Under the pieces are notes generated by a model. The model was not told the origin of the DNA, did not search any database, and saw only the letters and a list, made by a program, of their open reading frames with translations. From Marsupella aquatica (Eukaryota; Marchantiophyta): a stretch of 64,000 nt of DNA. Both the position numbers and the translations under genes were made by a program. Below, piece after piece: positions 24,801 to 37,739 of the stretch (the first letter of the stretch is position 1; every line of letters begins with the position of its first letter). The DNA lies in NCBI GenBank assembly GCA_973895155.1, contig OZ316892.1, positions 13,826,001 through 13,890,000 on the forward strand, given 5' to 3'.

Positions 24801-27800
24801 ACAAAACAGTTCACTCCAGCTAGAAGTGATCTCATCCTGGCTGTATCAGTCCCTTCGCTGTTTCTTGTATATGAAAACACTGGATAATCTGCTTGAAGTT
24901 ATTCGCTTAGATTTACGTGAACTATATCCTAAGCAAACGGGGAACTTTAATGCGGCAGTTGCTATCGAACATATTTTCGCAAAGTAATGGGTCACTTGAG
25001 CACTTAAATTGTTGCTTGGTTGTCTTCTGCAGGTAAAGTCACATATGCCTTCAACGCTTCTGCCCTACCTCGGCCAATGGTTTCAAGATATCATGGTCTT
25101 GTTACAGATGGTTGTCTTAGAGAAGAGATTGGATGAGCCTGAGCAATTGTGGAGGCTAAAAACTTGGAAGAGAGCGTTGCAAATATGTTGCAATCTAATT
25201 ACCCGACATCGCAAGCATGTTGATAAGTATGGGTCACTGCTTATTCTCACATTCTTATCCTTCTTAATAATTCCTGTTTCTGATCCAACTCGAGGCAAAA
25301 TTTTGAGTAAGATGGAAAAAGAAATTTTCCTTTTCAGAATTTTGGATATTGTTCATGTCAGACGTCGTCTGGCAGATAACATTTTGGAAAAATGTTATCT
25401 GCCAGACGTCGTTGCAATTTATGCAGAGCCCTCTGAAAACTGTTTTGCCTGTTTTAAAGTACATCAAAGGTCTGCTGTTCTTTCTTAATTGATGAAATTG
25501 GACAATCATTGATCCAGATACTTGCCAGCAATGTCTCAAATGGCTCTCAAAATCGCAGGGCAAGGTATAATAAAGGTACCAATTATAATAATCCTAGTGA
25601 TTGATCTGCTCAGCCGATAACATTTTTGTTTTAGTCAGAGCTTGGTTTCGTTGCATTGTAGAGAATTGAGCTGTATGTTGTACATAGGACTTCAGGTATT
25701 CTTTTGTGTTTTTCAAGTCTTGATCATCGGCAACTGAATTTGCTTGTTTGATGGTCTCAGGAGCTTCACCCCATGCAGGAGCGCATCATTTCCCTTGCAT
25801 TTGATGTTATATCGAATATACTAGAAACAGGGCCTGTAAGTCGTCCACTGACACAAATGCATGAGAAATTGGGAATGCTTTTTTAAATAATCGTACTTTT
25901 TAACTGTGCAGCCTGGTGGGTAGACCATGACCTACCATTTTGATCACTTGTCTGTTGCGATTTCTAGGGCTGGCGGCTCATGGCACCTCACTTTTCAAAT
26001 CTCCTAGAAAGTGCTATATTTCCAGCTCTTCGACTCACTGAAAAGGTAACAAATAGTCTATGGAATGATCTTTCCTGCGGCAAAGTATGTCAGCTATAGG
26101 ACCAACACTTATTCTTCCCATAATGGTCCAGTATGTTAAGTCCGCTGGTCGGCAGTTGTCTCATGAAAATAAGTCTATTTCAATCAAAACAGTTTGCGTT
26201 GTGCAGGACATGGCAGAGTGGGAAGAAGATGAAGATGAATACTTGAGAAAGAATCTCCCTTCTGACCTGGTACATGAGATCTTGAAGACTGCTTTGATGT
26301 GCATGCTTGTATCAGAGGATCATCTTTTGATGATAATGCTTTTGTTATGCCTGGATTGTTGAACGCCTTCTCTGCACTGTATCGGAGCCGTTGTGATAAA
26401 TAAACTAGAGCGGGTCACCTCTAATGTGGAACTTTGATTAGTACAAATTCTGTGATCTTCTTTGCCCAGATCCCTCCGAGAGTTTCAGTCAATGATTGTC
26501 ATATGTTTTCGTAATGCCAATTTAGTCGTACATCTTCAAATTGTTCAGTTCCTGGCTAATGTGTAGGATGAGGCGAGTGGCTGGAAAGATGATCTTCTCG
26601 TACCTCGTCAAAGTGCAATCAACCTATTGGGTCTGATTGCTACATCAAAGGTCGGTTGATCTGGTCCTCGTTCAAGTTTGAGAGAGTTGAGAGAGTGGTC
26701 ACTTTGGCGTTCTTTATATCTGAGAGAAGATGATCTAGCATTTTCTTGCAAAATCTTCTTGTCATGATTTGTGATTTCCTGGGTATGAGGCATCTAGCAT
26801 GCACTCACACATTGGACACTCTCATTCAGGGTCCACCAATCAGTGCTGCAGCAAAGAAAGTGGCCGCTATGAAACGGAAAAAGGGTGGCAAAGGAAGGGG
26901 AAAGGACGGACAAGGGACAGCTGGGGACCTTTTAGTCTTACCCTTTTTGTCGCAATTCCCCCTCCCAACACCCGACGCCCCATCATCCTCGGAAGTTGTG
27001 ATCAAGTACGTTGCCGACAGTTCCTGTTTCAATTTATCATACTGGATTTGAGATAGCTGGAATTTACTTGCAAAGGAAGATGTGAAGAACATTTAAAGAG
27101 GTAATAATTAGTCAATTAGAACAGGCAGTATACTACGCGAAGAGAAATTTTCTCAATTTTCCCGGTAGTGTTTAACATCTATCTATCACTTTTACCTCAT
27201 TGGACTTCTCAACCAAGTTGGGTGTTCGCTGTGGCCCATCCATAATAGCTTAAATTTATATCTGGGTTTAGTGAATACCTAGCTTTGACGTTGAAATGGA
27301 GACTTGAAATTTTACTAATCCTGGAGTACTAACCTACTGGTGGTGCTCCCTCCTCTGGCAGTTACTATGGAGTGTTGATGGCTTACGGCGGTCTTGCACA
27401 GGTTAGAAACTCTTTTTAATCCTGATCACAGCTGTCACCTAAGGACCATCATCTATTGACATAGCATTATGTACCTGCAGGTGTTTCTGAAACAATAGAA
27501 ACTCTGCTGTCATGCATTAAGCTGGTCTACTCTGCTACCTCTAGTCAATCCGAAAATTTGTCTCCTTCGACCCGTAGCAAGCAACGTCCTTTTTCTTTCA
27601 TTCTCTGTGTTCTTTCCGCGAGTGAGAACTCTTGTGTCCTAAAAAATTGGAGCTATAGTGAATTGCAGGACTTATTACGGACTGTCTTGCATTTGCCGGC
27701 AGTTTCTCAAGACTCAGTCAGCAGACAAAGTAACCTTCTTGCTTCAAACCCGAGTGTTTCCTCTGTACACGATGGGAACTCCTTCTCCATATGTGCTGGC

Positions 27801-30800
27801 TAGTGCGAATTGGTTGCTTGGCAAGCTAGCCACTTGCTTGCCCGAGGTATGAAAATGCTAGTACCTTTGTAGCTTTGAAACTGGGTCAATTCTCCATATA
27901 TTTAATGCATTGTGAGTGTTCGTGTTTTCCAAAGACCCACTGCTCTTTGCAATTGGTTTTGTGAAGTAGGAATTGAATGAAGACATCTATAATGCTCTAT
28001 TGAAAGCATTGCTTGCTCCAAATATTGGGGATGTATCTTGGCGTCCTGTGAGAGCATCAGCTGCTGGAGCTGTTTCTACACTTCTCCAGGTTCTTACTCC
28101 TTCGCCAACGATAAAGGACCTACTTTTCCTGTGAATAAAATCGTTGAAGCTCCCTTAAAGACGAAAGGGTCTCCTCTTACTTGATCAGCTTCTAATTTGT
28201 CACACAGGAACATTCAAGCATCTAACGTCACGGCGTTGATTTCTCCCTATTTTGCAATTAGATCTCATAATGCCAGGAAGAAATACGGTTACTTGAATAC
28301 TGTGTAGGTCCTATTTCAAATGCTTTCTAGCAGTATTGTTTGTCATATTTCCTGCCAAAAATTTCCCTTCAACATAATCAGGCAGATTCATCCTCAGAAA
28401 GTGTAGTTCACACGAGACTAACTTGCGGTGGCCCTTGTTAGCAGGAAGAGTACAAACCTGTACAATGGCTGCCGTTGTTGCAAGCTTCTGTTGCAGGTGC
28501 CCGGATGGAGGAAGAAGGGGAAGCAACGATTGCTTTGCAGCTGCTGGCTAATGTTGCCGATGCTGGTGAAGATCATGTTGCACCTCACGTACCAGCCATA
28601 ACCGCGGCTGTGCAGGGGGAAATATCTCGACACATCCCTCCACATCCTGAACCCTGGCCACAGGTATAATTCTTGTGGACATCTATGACACAAAATTTGT
28701 TTGGAGAAATCCTATTCCTTGGGGTCGTCGTATCGAAGTAGCACTTGTGCAAAGGTTGGTGTCTGCAATTTCAAGAAACCCAACAGAAAACACACACTCT
28801 ATGAGAGGCGCTGCGGTGAATTAAAACTACCTAACGAATATCAGCGTACCTCGAGTCAGATGGAAGTGTCTACTCCATATATTTTTTATGAGCAGTCGTC
28901 TGCGAGAAAGGACCAAATCGTCCTCAATTCTCATACACCTAATATTGCCTGTAGATGGTGGAATTGGGATTTTCTGCCGTGGCGTCTCTTGCACAAACAT
29001 GGGACAGCGCAGAGCCAGAGGAAGATGAGGACGGTGGAAAGGCATTAGAAAATTGGAAAGCTGGTTGTATTACAGTCGCCAGCACATTTGCAGAGCTCTT
29101 ACAAAGGGCCTGGCTGCCAACATCAATTGTAAGTCCTTTTACTTGAGCTCAGGGATCTTAGATGGGACTACTTATCTCGATTTTCTCCGTCTACCTTCTT
29201 AGTTTCCTGAAAAGAGGCTACATCAGGTACAATTATTAACTCTTTCCCAGAATTTAAATCTTAACTCCCAGCCATTTCTAGATGGCTTTGCATTTTCCCA
29301 CTGATAGGCTTTTCTATTCTTTGTGCGTGCAGGACGGTTCTGTAGTTGTATCTGCTCCACCTCCACCTCCATCATGTTTGAACGATGCCTCGGTGCTGCT
29401 TGCGGCAGTACTGAGGTATACACCAGACTCAGCTGTTGGTGCTCGCTTGAAGGTTGAGCCACTTTTGCAAGTGTGGGCAAATTTGATATCTGAGTGGAAT
29501 GCTTGGGAAGAGGAGGAGGACGAATCTGTCTTCGAAGCGATTGAAGAAGCAGTGTTATTACATGTGAGTATGAGTTTTCATGACCCAATTTTGCGGCAAT
29601 CTCCAGTAACAAAGATGGACATTCACCTATTTGATTGAAATTCACGATTTGATTGAACTCAGATAACACAATCTCTTGGCACTTTGAAGGCTATGAGAGC
29701 GGATAAGCTCGTCAATTATCTATACTGACGTAGATTCTTTGCTGTTGAATATTTGTTAGTACAAGTGTTCTAAGATCTCGTTCAATACACATGTAAAGTT
29801 ACAGCCTGGAAATCATATGAACTAATGTCTCAACCCATTTTCTTTGACAGGGAAGATCTCCATTCCGCCATTTCACGATAGCAGATTCCCTTCCAGCTTT
29901 GTCAGGAACCTCAGCACCAACTAGGTCAATTCTAGAAGGTTTGGTAACATTCGTAACCCAGTCAATTGAAGTGGCGTACCCTGCTGCTGTATGGCGAGCA
30001 TGTCGGTGCACACATGAACTCTTGCATTCAACTGCTCTGTCATTCGAGGGAGAGGAGATGTCCAAGATTCTGGTGACACGTTTCACACAGTCTGCAATCA
30101 GACGTCTCAAAGCTTTGAGTAGTGTGAAAGTTCCTCTAGCAAAACCACTGGTTCTAGCTATTGCCACATGTTATGTGTGTCTTCCAAAAGAAACTGGAAA
30201 CATCCTTGCAATGGAGGATAAGATGAAAGACGACAAGGAGGCCAGTGAGAATTTGTTACTTTGGGGTGAGGCTCTGGCAGTACTGTCGGAAACTGAAGCA
30301 GATCCGGGATTATCTTTGGAGTGCGAGATCAAGCTCGCCGGTATGACAATGAATTCTCGGATGACAGACACCTGTGTCAAGAGTTGTTTTTGCGAATAGA
30401 CGGCTTTGATTATGAGTCGGTTGGCTTTCAGAAACACTAGTTCATTTCATCTAAGTACGCTGCCTGATATTTGGTTCTTCTGATAGGATGTGAATCCCTT
30501 GGGGCTGCTCTTGGTATTGTTTCCTCTTTTTGTAAGACTGGTGAGAAAGCAGACTCTCTGTACAAGGATTCATGAAGCACGTTCGATTTTTCTGTTTGTT
30601 CCAGTGCTGTCGCTATTGAAGATTCTGGAGCATTTGCTGAACACAAAGCAGGTTGTGGAAGGGACTAAGGGTTTTGATGTAGCGCAACATTGTTTTCGTT
30701 CACTTTTGGAATCCACTGTGGATCTCAAGGAAGTTCAGGAATCTTCAGAGATCGGTAGCAGTGAAGATGACGATGACAATGACTCGGATGAAAGTGATGA

Positions 30801-31844
30801 CAGTGAAGACGACGATGACGACGATGAGGATGGCTCAAATGACAGTGAATCGGTATGTTTTCAACCCACGTACTTGAATCATAGATCACAATCTTCTGCG
30901 ACCTCGGATGTGGATTACCTTGACTTACCGTAATGTTTAAAGGTCAAAGCTATAACTTTCGGGAACCGACGATTTTTAAGGCCAGGCTTCTTTCTCATCG
31001 ATCCCAACATTGGCAAAGATATTAATAGCAGACTAAATCGAACTGATTCATCTTGCACCTAGATGCGGGGTCTTGTAAACCTGTTGAGACAAGATTGTCA
31101 AATATGTTCGAACTTGTTTCCTGGCACTACCTTGCTCGTCTTGTATTTCATTTTGGTGCTTTCAGTCGCTGGTTCTCGTTTTGGTCCTAGCTTGAACCTA
31201 GATTGCATTTGTGACCTGTGTGCGGTACAGAACTCTGATGATAACGGCTCAGAAGAAGAACATGAAGAAACAGAGGATGAATTTTTGGAGAGATACGCAC
31301 AGACTGCAAGAGAGCTTGAAGAGGAGGCAATCGAGGAGGCAGAGGGTGGTCAGGAAGAAGATGGACAAGACCTTGAGCTTGGTGAGTCATCTCTACTAAC
31401 GTTATTGTAGTTCATCTCCATATCTTTAGACCCACACTACTGGTATGCTGTAGAAAAATTGGCTGGTAACTCCATGTAGGTATGTATGCGTATTCTGACC
31501 ATTTGGCTTACTGTGAAGTGCCACGCACCTGCTGTACGAAAGTTATCAATGTCCAGCCACTAAGAAATCCGACTCTTGCGCCATCCCTCCACTTCCAATA
31601 GCAGATTTAGTAATATTGGGAGATTCGGTCTGTTTTCGTTTAACAAAGAACATTGTGTCTAAAGTGCTGAAAGTTTTCATGTTGAATCATTGCAGGTGTG
31701 CTGGATCTGGTAAACCCAGAATTGCAAGTAATGGCATTCATCCAGGCCTATTCCAAAGAGCTGCTCCACAAGCGACAAGTGTCACTGGATCTCATAAATA
31801 GATTCAAAGAAAAATTTCCTGACTCAAAGCAGTTCTTGCCATGA
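21805..31844 (+). CDS. Importin-beta-like nuclear transport receptor (karyopherin)
   Basis: Twenty-three exons join without a frame break: 21805-21976, 23118-23293, 23866-24039, 24450-24560, 24705-24782, 25033-25226, 25518-25575, 25761-25835, 25968-26045, 26207-26269, 26567-26650, 26830-27005, 27362-27401, 27703-27846, 27970-28089, 28445-28663, 28955-29128, 29333-29563, 29851-30340, 30487-30540, 30605-30852, 31231-31381, 31696-31844 (1152 aa). The first ~80 residues (GDDKGQRVAAATYLKNFLRNHW) match an importin-beta N-terminal domain, which binds Ran. Alternating helices with motifs such as LKTWKRALQICCNLITRHRKH and RIISLAFDVISNILETGPGW follow, as in the importin-7/8-like plant family I recall as At3g17340. 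Exon 12 encodes a lysine-rich insert (about residues 428-445). Exons 21-22 encode a long Asp/Glu-rich stretch (about 1015-1100). Family members carry cargo through nuclear pores. The cargo here is unknown. The N-terminal ~57 residues and the exon 12 3' end are the least certain parts. Confidence 0.88.
25367..25407. other. Perfect 19-bp inverted repeat (hairpin) in importin intron 6
   Basis: GTCTGGCAGATAACATTTT (25367-25385) and its exact reverse complement (25389-25407) are separated by a 3-base loop (GGA). The stem lies about 110 bases upstream of the true 3' splice site at 25517. The intron is open in one frame through this region, but including it would disrupt the conserved HVDK-YLPAMS join, so it is called intronic. 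Confidence 0.85.
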
Positions 31845-34800
31845 TATTTGACATATAATGTCTGCTTATGACGATGATGTGTTGTAAAAAAATGTCCTTG
31901 TTGAAAAATGCACCTCTATTAACGGCTGCTTCAAGCACCACTAAGAACATTTTCACCCTCAAATCAGTGGTAGCCTTGCAGAACCTCAAAATGGAGGTCC
32001 GACCAATATTCAAATCTAGAGTATCAGACCTACTAATTGTAGTCTTAAGACATCTGGAGCTGTTCAGTGACAGTAATGGACAATTTACACTAGGGCTTGA
32101 GGCCAGGCACCCCATCATGACTTCACAGTTAGGCTCCTTTACTAAGGTTACGGCACATTGGTCCTCCTCTGAAATGCTCTCACTCGGGTATAACTTTTTT
32201 AGCAAAGCAACCATTACAAAGATAGTCATTCTGAACTCCCTAAAATACTTGTATCTTGTATATTATATATTAGTTTCCTGGTTAAGTGGCGTCTTGGGAG
32301 CCAGCCAGTGAGACTATATAAACCAGCACCCGAGTTTCAAAGTATATGTATGGGACATTCTCTTAGCCCGTGCAAAATATGCAGTCGGCTTAAAGTTATG
32401 GATACTTTTGGATGAAGAGCCTCATGCCAAAAAGTCTGATATACCCAAGTCTAACTAGCTAAATCTAACTTTTTGGTTCAATTTTGTCAAGTGAGTACAT
32501 AGTCAACTCCTTGATTGGGGCACAGTTTATGTGTATCTCAACAGTTTTGCATCTGATTTTGTAAGCACCACCAGCCTCCCTTCAAATGTTGGTATTGCCA
32601 TCACTGGCTTACCCTACTATATAGAACTTACAAAGTTGTAAAATTGAGGGTTTCCCCTGGCTCAAGGTTTCTTAAAGAAAACAAAAATACTGGTGCATTG
32701 GCTTGAGATAGTGGGAGATTTCTGTAGAAAGGTCATAAGCTGTCGGTTCCTACTACCTGAGGATGTGCTGGGCGTTGGCTGGTATTTTGAGGGGATGGTT
32801 GTTGATAGTCTGGATCCTGTTCAGTGAGTGATTTCTAATTGCATGCATTGTTACACCCTTTCCAGCATACACAATTTGGGTTCATCTTTTATCTTGTTCT
32901 GGTGCAGGGTAAGGAGCCTGGCTATTGACAAGTCTGTATTGACTGTCTTGCAAATAAGTTCTTTCATTTTCATCATCTCGATCATTGCTCCTTAGGCTTG
33001 GTTTACCCTACCCGTGCCTCCTATGCTAGAGTATATGCTTTGGTATGGTCATAGGAGTGAGCGGACATTTGTGATGTGGTGAAAACCATTGCCTAGGACT
33101 CCGGACACAATGTTACTATGGAGCGGGTACATGGACTTCCACTCCAAGATGGTATTTATGACAGGAGAAAAGTTGGCCTGATTTTTTAGGGGCAGGCGTT
33201 CAGGTCCTGGGGGATGTGGTCGTTGTTGATCCTACTAGCAGGAACAATGTTACAATTGTTGCCCATGTCTTGGGTCACACTGTAGCCAAGGCAGGCCAAG
33301 GAGGAGGCATTATTTCTTGTTACCCAAGAATCTATCCTGCCCACTTGCTTTGGAGGTCTTTGAAGCTCTTCACCCTAACTTTGACCATTTTGTCCGGTCT
33401 TGTGCGGTTTCTTGTGTAGAGCGGAGGCAGCCATTTTTTATTTTTTTCTTGTTTTTAAACATGCATTAGCCAAGGTGGCTACTGTTTTACCCTACAGACA
33501 AGCACAGGTCTGTTTATGGAGTATTTTCTTGCAATTATACACTACTTTCTGACTATTGTAGATCCTGGCTAACACTCCTCCATAGTGCATTAGGTGGTGG
33601 CAAATGAAACAGAATTTGTTAAATTTCAGCCTGAGTATTGCCAGCCTGCCTGTTTCTAAGGTAAGTGATTGGCTAATTTTTGCCCACCAAAAAATGGCTG
33701 AGTGGAGGCCTTATACTCCAATCTTGGTCCTCATTGGCTTCTGTTGGCAGCAAGTGTTAGTTGCTCTACAAAGGGCTCAGGGTACACAATCATTTGTAGA
33801 GCCAAGGTGGTTGGTTTTATGGCTTAGCTTCTAGTCAATTCAACTTCCTCTTTGGAACCCTCTCATGCGGTTTACTACGGAGATGTACCAAACTTTTTCA
33901 GTGTGTTGCTCAATAGGGCTTTAGTCCTTGTCCTTGCACTTAGGCTGCTAGCTAGTTGGGACTCTTGGGCTTATTGGATCTTTGGTCTTCCCTGATTTCC
34001 CTTTTATTTTCCCCCTTTATTGGGTTTCTTGCCTTTGATACCCTCTCTTGGTATGGGTCCTTTCCAGTACTTTAGAAAATAAAGGTTACAAGTCTCAATG
34101 AATTAAGTGCAATGAAGGTTGAAAGGGCCACAAGAGGCTCTTGAAAAAATGGCATATACTGATGGCTCATGTACTTGGTGTTGCAAACCTATTCATGGAC
34201 CAATTGTGATACCTCCTAAGTCCAACAAAACACCTTAATGAAGGTGATCATGCTGCTAGCATCATCATGAGCTCCCGGACAACCTGATTGTGTTGCTATG
34301 TGTAGCATCAGCAACAAAGTCACGTGCCAAAAGTTATGTTCTTGACTAGGTACAAGTTGGCGACCAAAAATAGAGAACCAAAGCTAGTTGGGGGTGACAG
34401 GTCCCCATAAGCATATATGAGAGGAGAATATGTTCCAAGAACCCTCACAAATCATCAATTAGTTGTGATAAGTTGGGATCCATCCCTACTCCCTTTAGGC
34501 AAAGGGCTGGAGAGTAGCACAAGAGCATTCATGCATTCAAGCAGAGAATAGGGAAGGTTGGTTGGGTTTTGTGTGTTAGGTATGTACACTTAGGTCTAGA
34601 GTTGCTATGTTCTCATAGTTAGTTTAATCATAGTCAAGTGTCTGGTTACTTAGGTTAGATGTGCTACTACCATGTTCACTAGTAGGACTTAGTTAGTGAC
34701 TGGAACTTATGCTCTTTGTCATGGACCCATTTGAGAGATAGGAAAAGCTTAGTTTGTGAAAACTTTTGAACTGAAGTGTACTCTAGGCTGCCTTAGGAAT

Positions 34801-35706
34801 ACTTTACAAGACATGAACTTTTCCACCAAAACCAACCAGAGATCCCCTTCCTATTCTAAATATAGATTCCAAACTAAAAAGCTTTCAAAAAGAAGTTGCT
34901 TTTTAGACTCTACAAGACTTGGAGGCAAAAGTTTGAGACCTTTTTCACCCACACAAACTCGTGGCCACTTCTTGTTCTAGAGATAGACTTAAGACCAAAC
35001 ATCTCTTGAAATGAAGTTGATTCTAGGCTGCCTAAGGGAGTCTCTACAAGACTTGAAGGTACTTGTGACTTTTTTCACCACGTTCTAGCAAAATGTTTGG
35101 CAAGTGAAATGAGTGGCAGTGTGACTGGATAGCGACAAGGCATGCGCTGATGCGGAATTGTGGGGCTGGGGGCCAAGGAGGGAAAATAGTTACCAGCATT
35201 TGGCTCAATGAAGGAAGGGTGGTGATGAAAAGCTTACTAACATTGTGACATGATAGGACTTAGTGGCCCGCTTAGTGGTGAATGGGGGTGAGTGTCGGGC
35301 CTAACTTTGGAAACTTCAGCATATGTGTTTGTGCAAAGGACTTAATCATGCCCCTCTTGCATCACTAGGACATCATGAACATCAAAGATAAATTTAGGAC
35401 TTGACCAAGCCTTTCCAAAAGTGGGCCATTTTAAATTTACTAGCCAAGGGTGAAATGTACACGGAAATGTACATTCAAAATTCACCATTTTACCTTACCC
35501 ACCTAACAGTGGTTGAGAACAACTTGTCTGTACTTGGATATATGTTATTATGGTCCATTTCCAATTGTGGAAAAAATGAACTCAAGGCTAAATCTGGTGG
35601 AAATTCTATTAAGTTGACTAGTATACCACGAAGATCAAAAGGAGTGCACATTGTCAAGACCTGAGTGAAGACTGTAGATAGTCTTAAGTAGTTTGTTGTG
35701 AGGACT
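31845..35706. other. Intergenic repeat-derived region, no intact gene
   Basis: The longest ORFs are two overlapping ones of about 141-147 codons on opposite strands (31804-32311). Neither resembles a known protein. The 32.4-34.1 kb part reads like decayed transposon coding sequence but no family motif could be found. The stretch near 34360-34425 is related to one near 3841-3905. The importin transcript should end soon after 31844. Confidence 0.4.
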
Positions 35707-36219
35707 GGGACTTACTCCATTGTCACTCTTTTTGGGCAAAATACGTACCTGGCCATTGAATTTTTTCTAATATTGATGCCACTTTTTTCCTTTGTGGGTT
35801 AAGAAAATGTGAGTTAGCTCTCATCACACCCAGATTTGCAATAAAACTTATTTGATCTCCCTCAAGGTGACTTTGAACACCCTGTGCAAGACCAAGGGAA
35901 AGGTTGCGTGCACGGAGGCTGGCCCTGGACAAAGGCTAATCATAGGATGGGAGTACAGGACCACCCACCCACCCCTCAATCACCTGACCCAAGGGTGGTC
36001 AAAGTCAACCCCAAAAGTCATCTTGAGGGAGACCAGGGCCTTCTGATCACAAAACTGGGTGCAATTATAGCCATTTGATGTGAAGGAGCTAACCCAGGTT
36101 AATTTTCTTAACCCTCACTCAAACCCACAAAGGAAAACAGTGACATTATGATAAACAGAAAAATTCACTGGCAAGGTACATGTTAATATGCCAAAAAAGA
36201 GTGGCAATCTAGTAAATCC
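35707..36219. mobile_element. Foldback (long terminal inverted repeat) element
   Basis: The left end, from GGACTTACTCCATTGTCACT, and the right end, ending in AGTAAATCC, are inverted repeats of each other over roughly 180-200 bases each, leaving a short centre. Matching blocks include TTTTTTCCTTTGTGGGTT / AACCCACAAAGGAAAA, GTTAGCTC / GAGCTAAC and GATCTCCCTCAAGGTGACTTT / AAGTCATCTTGAGGGAGACC. The arms are about 75-80% identical by eye with several indels. There is no coding capacity, so it is a non-autonomous element or MITE. A target-site duplication was not clear. Confidence 0.75.
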
Positions 36220-36318
36220 AGGTTGTCAATATGCACTGAAGGAGCTACCAAAAGATACTACTTTGACACTCTTTTTGTCATAAAGCAGTAGTTGTTACTC
36301 TTTCAAGTTTATCAAAAA

Positions 36319-36437
36319 TGTTATACCCTAACTAGACTCCGTGGTTACCTTAACCATAGTTACCGTATAAGATAACTCAGACAAAGACTATATAAAGAGA
36401 GGAATCTCATTATCATTTCCCGCATCATTGCTCAACA
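36319..36437 (+). repeat. 5' LTR (119 bp)
   Basis: Starts TGTTATACCC and ends GCTCAACA. It contains a TATA-like CTATATAAAG about 40 bases before its end, which could act as the element's promoter. Confidence 0.92.
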
Positions 36438-36977
36438 CGTTATCAGCACGACTCTAGACCAGCTGAGCTTGATCATGAATTTTTTTTAGGAATTTCCCTA
36501 TGGCTATGATGAATGAATGTTCTCTTAAGGATTTCCAAGTTATGGAAGAGAATTGAATTGGGAGTGAGAAGACTAGTAGTTTGAACCACCAAGAGAACAT
36601 GAGTCACGTTGAAGCAACGACAGGATGTAGCATTGTGGTCGCGCCGAGAGCAAACTTATGAAGGCTGTGATATGATCAAAAGAAATTTTGTTTTGAAGGG
36701 TGATTCTGAAGATCGTGTGGGAAAGCAGTATTCGAGGCAATGATTTGAGTCAAGTGGAAAGCTATGGCTGAGGCAAGAGAGATCGAGTTCAGCCGCGCTG
36801 CTTCCTTCTACCCAACCAGGCCAGATCAACCTAAATCACTCGAGGCGATGAGTTGACAACCTTAACAAGAGGCAGAAAGAGAAGAGCAGAGACCGGAAGC
36901 CAAACAGAGACAGCCTTGAATGAAGCCGGGTGGATCGAGAGCAAATCAGGACCCGATTGGGATCATAAGAAAAAATT

Positions 36978-37346
36978 TCAAAACCCTAACCTCATAAGGG
37001 ACGAACGCAGGCGCCTTCTCTTTCCCTGAATTTCACAATGTTTCTCAACCGCTGACAGTTTCTTGTTGGTTGATCTGCGAGCCATAAAGGATGAAAGGAA
37101 ATACCCATTACACACAATCGAGTGAAGTACAGGCATTACAAGAGGCCAAACATGGATGTTGAATTGGTCGTTTGCTGATTCAATGAAGATTCCAATAAGA
37201 GCCATTTGATACAGTCGTATCAAATTGGAGAAGATAGAAGCAAATGTCGTGGAGGAAGAACATCTTGGCTTTGGTTGTGAACGTACGGGAGATGGCATCC
37301 AGCGAAAGAAACGAATCATCATTGTGGGGTCTAGATCTGATAGCAT
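36978..37346 (-). other. ORF inside the LTR element, minus strand, unrecognised
   Basis: A 122-codon ORF lies antisense to the element's own direction. The sequence mixes hydrophobic stretches (FASIFSNLIRLYQMALIGIFIES) with a basic C-terminus. It has no recognised domain. It may be a captured host fragment, or a chance ORF in the non-coding interior. Confidence 0.25.
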
Positions 37347-37739
37347 TTTCTGAATCCTAAATATAGAATGTTGTGCTTGTCCAAGAATGAGCCTGAGAAG
37401 CTGATTGCAATCAAAGAATGAGCCAAAGCGACAAGTGAGATTTCAAGAGACACACATGAGTGACTTAAACATGCAACATTCGATCTCAAAATCCTCGAGA
37501 AAAACTCGAACACCAGATAAGTGCAACCCTCATTAAATGCACAGTATAGTAAAGAGTTTCTGAAATACAAATGCTTGGGTGCACTTATCCAAAGACAAGA
37601 GAATCCCATGTGTTTCAGTGCAAAATCTTCATTTTTGAAAAACTATCCATATATGCACATATTAACAAAGAAAATCTTGTTGACAACGGATGTTTGGCAC
37701 TTATGGATAACAAATGAAATGGAAAATGATAAGTGCACA

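Noticed and set aside
25331-25488. Reading the open frame after AATTTTGGATATT as an importin exon
   Set aside because: Joining 25226 to 25518 gives HVDK-YLPAMSQMALKIAGQGIIK and keeps frame into the next exon. The alternative ends in a stop and includes the hairpin.
31804-32311. Overlapping 141- and 147-codon ORFs on opposite strands downstream of the importin gene
   Set aside because: Neither resembles a known protein and they shadow each other. The first overlaps the importin 3' end.
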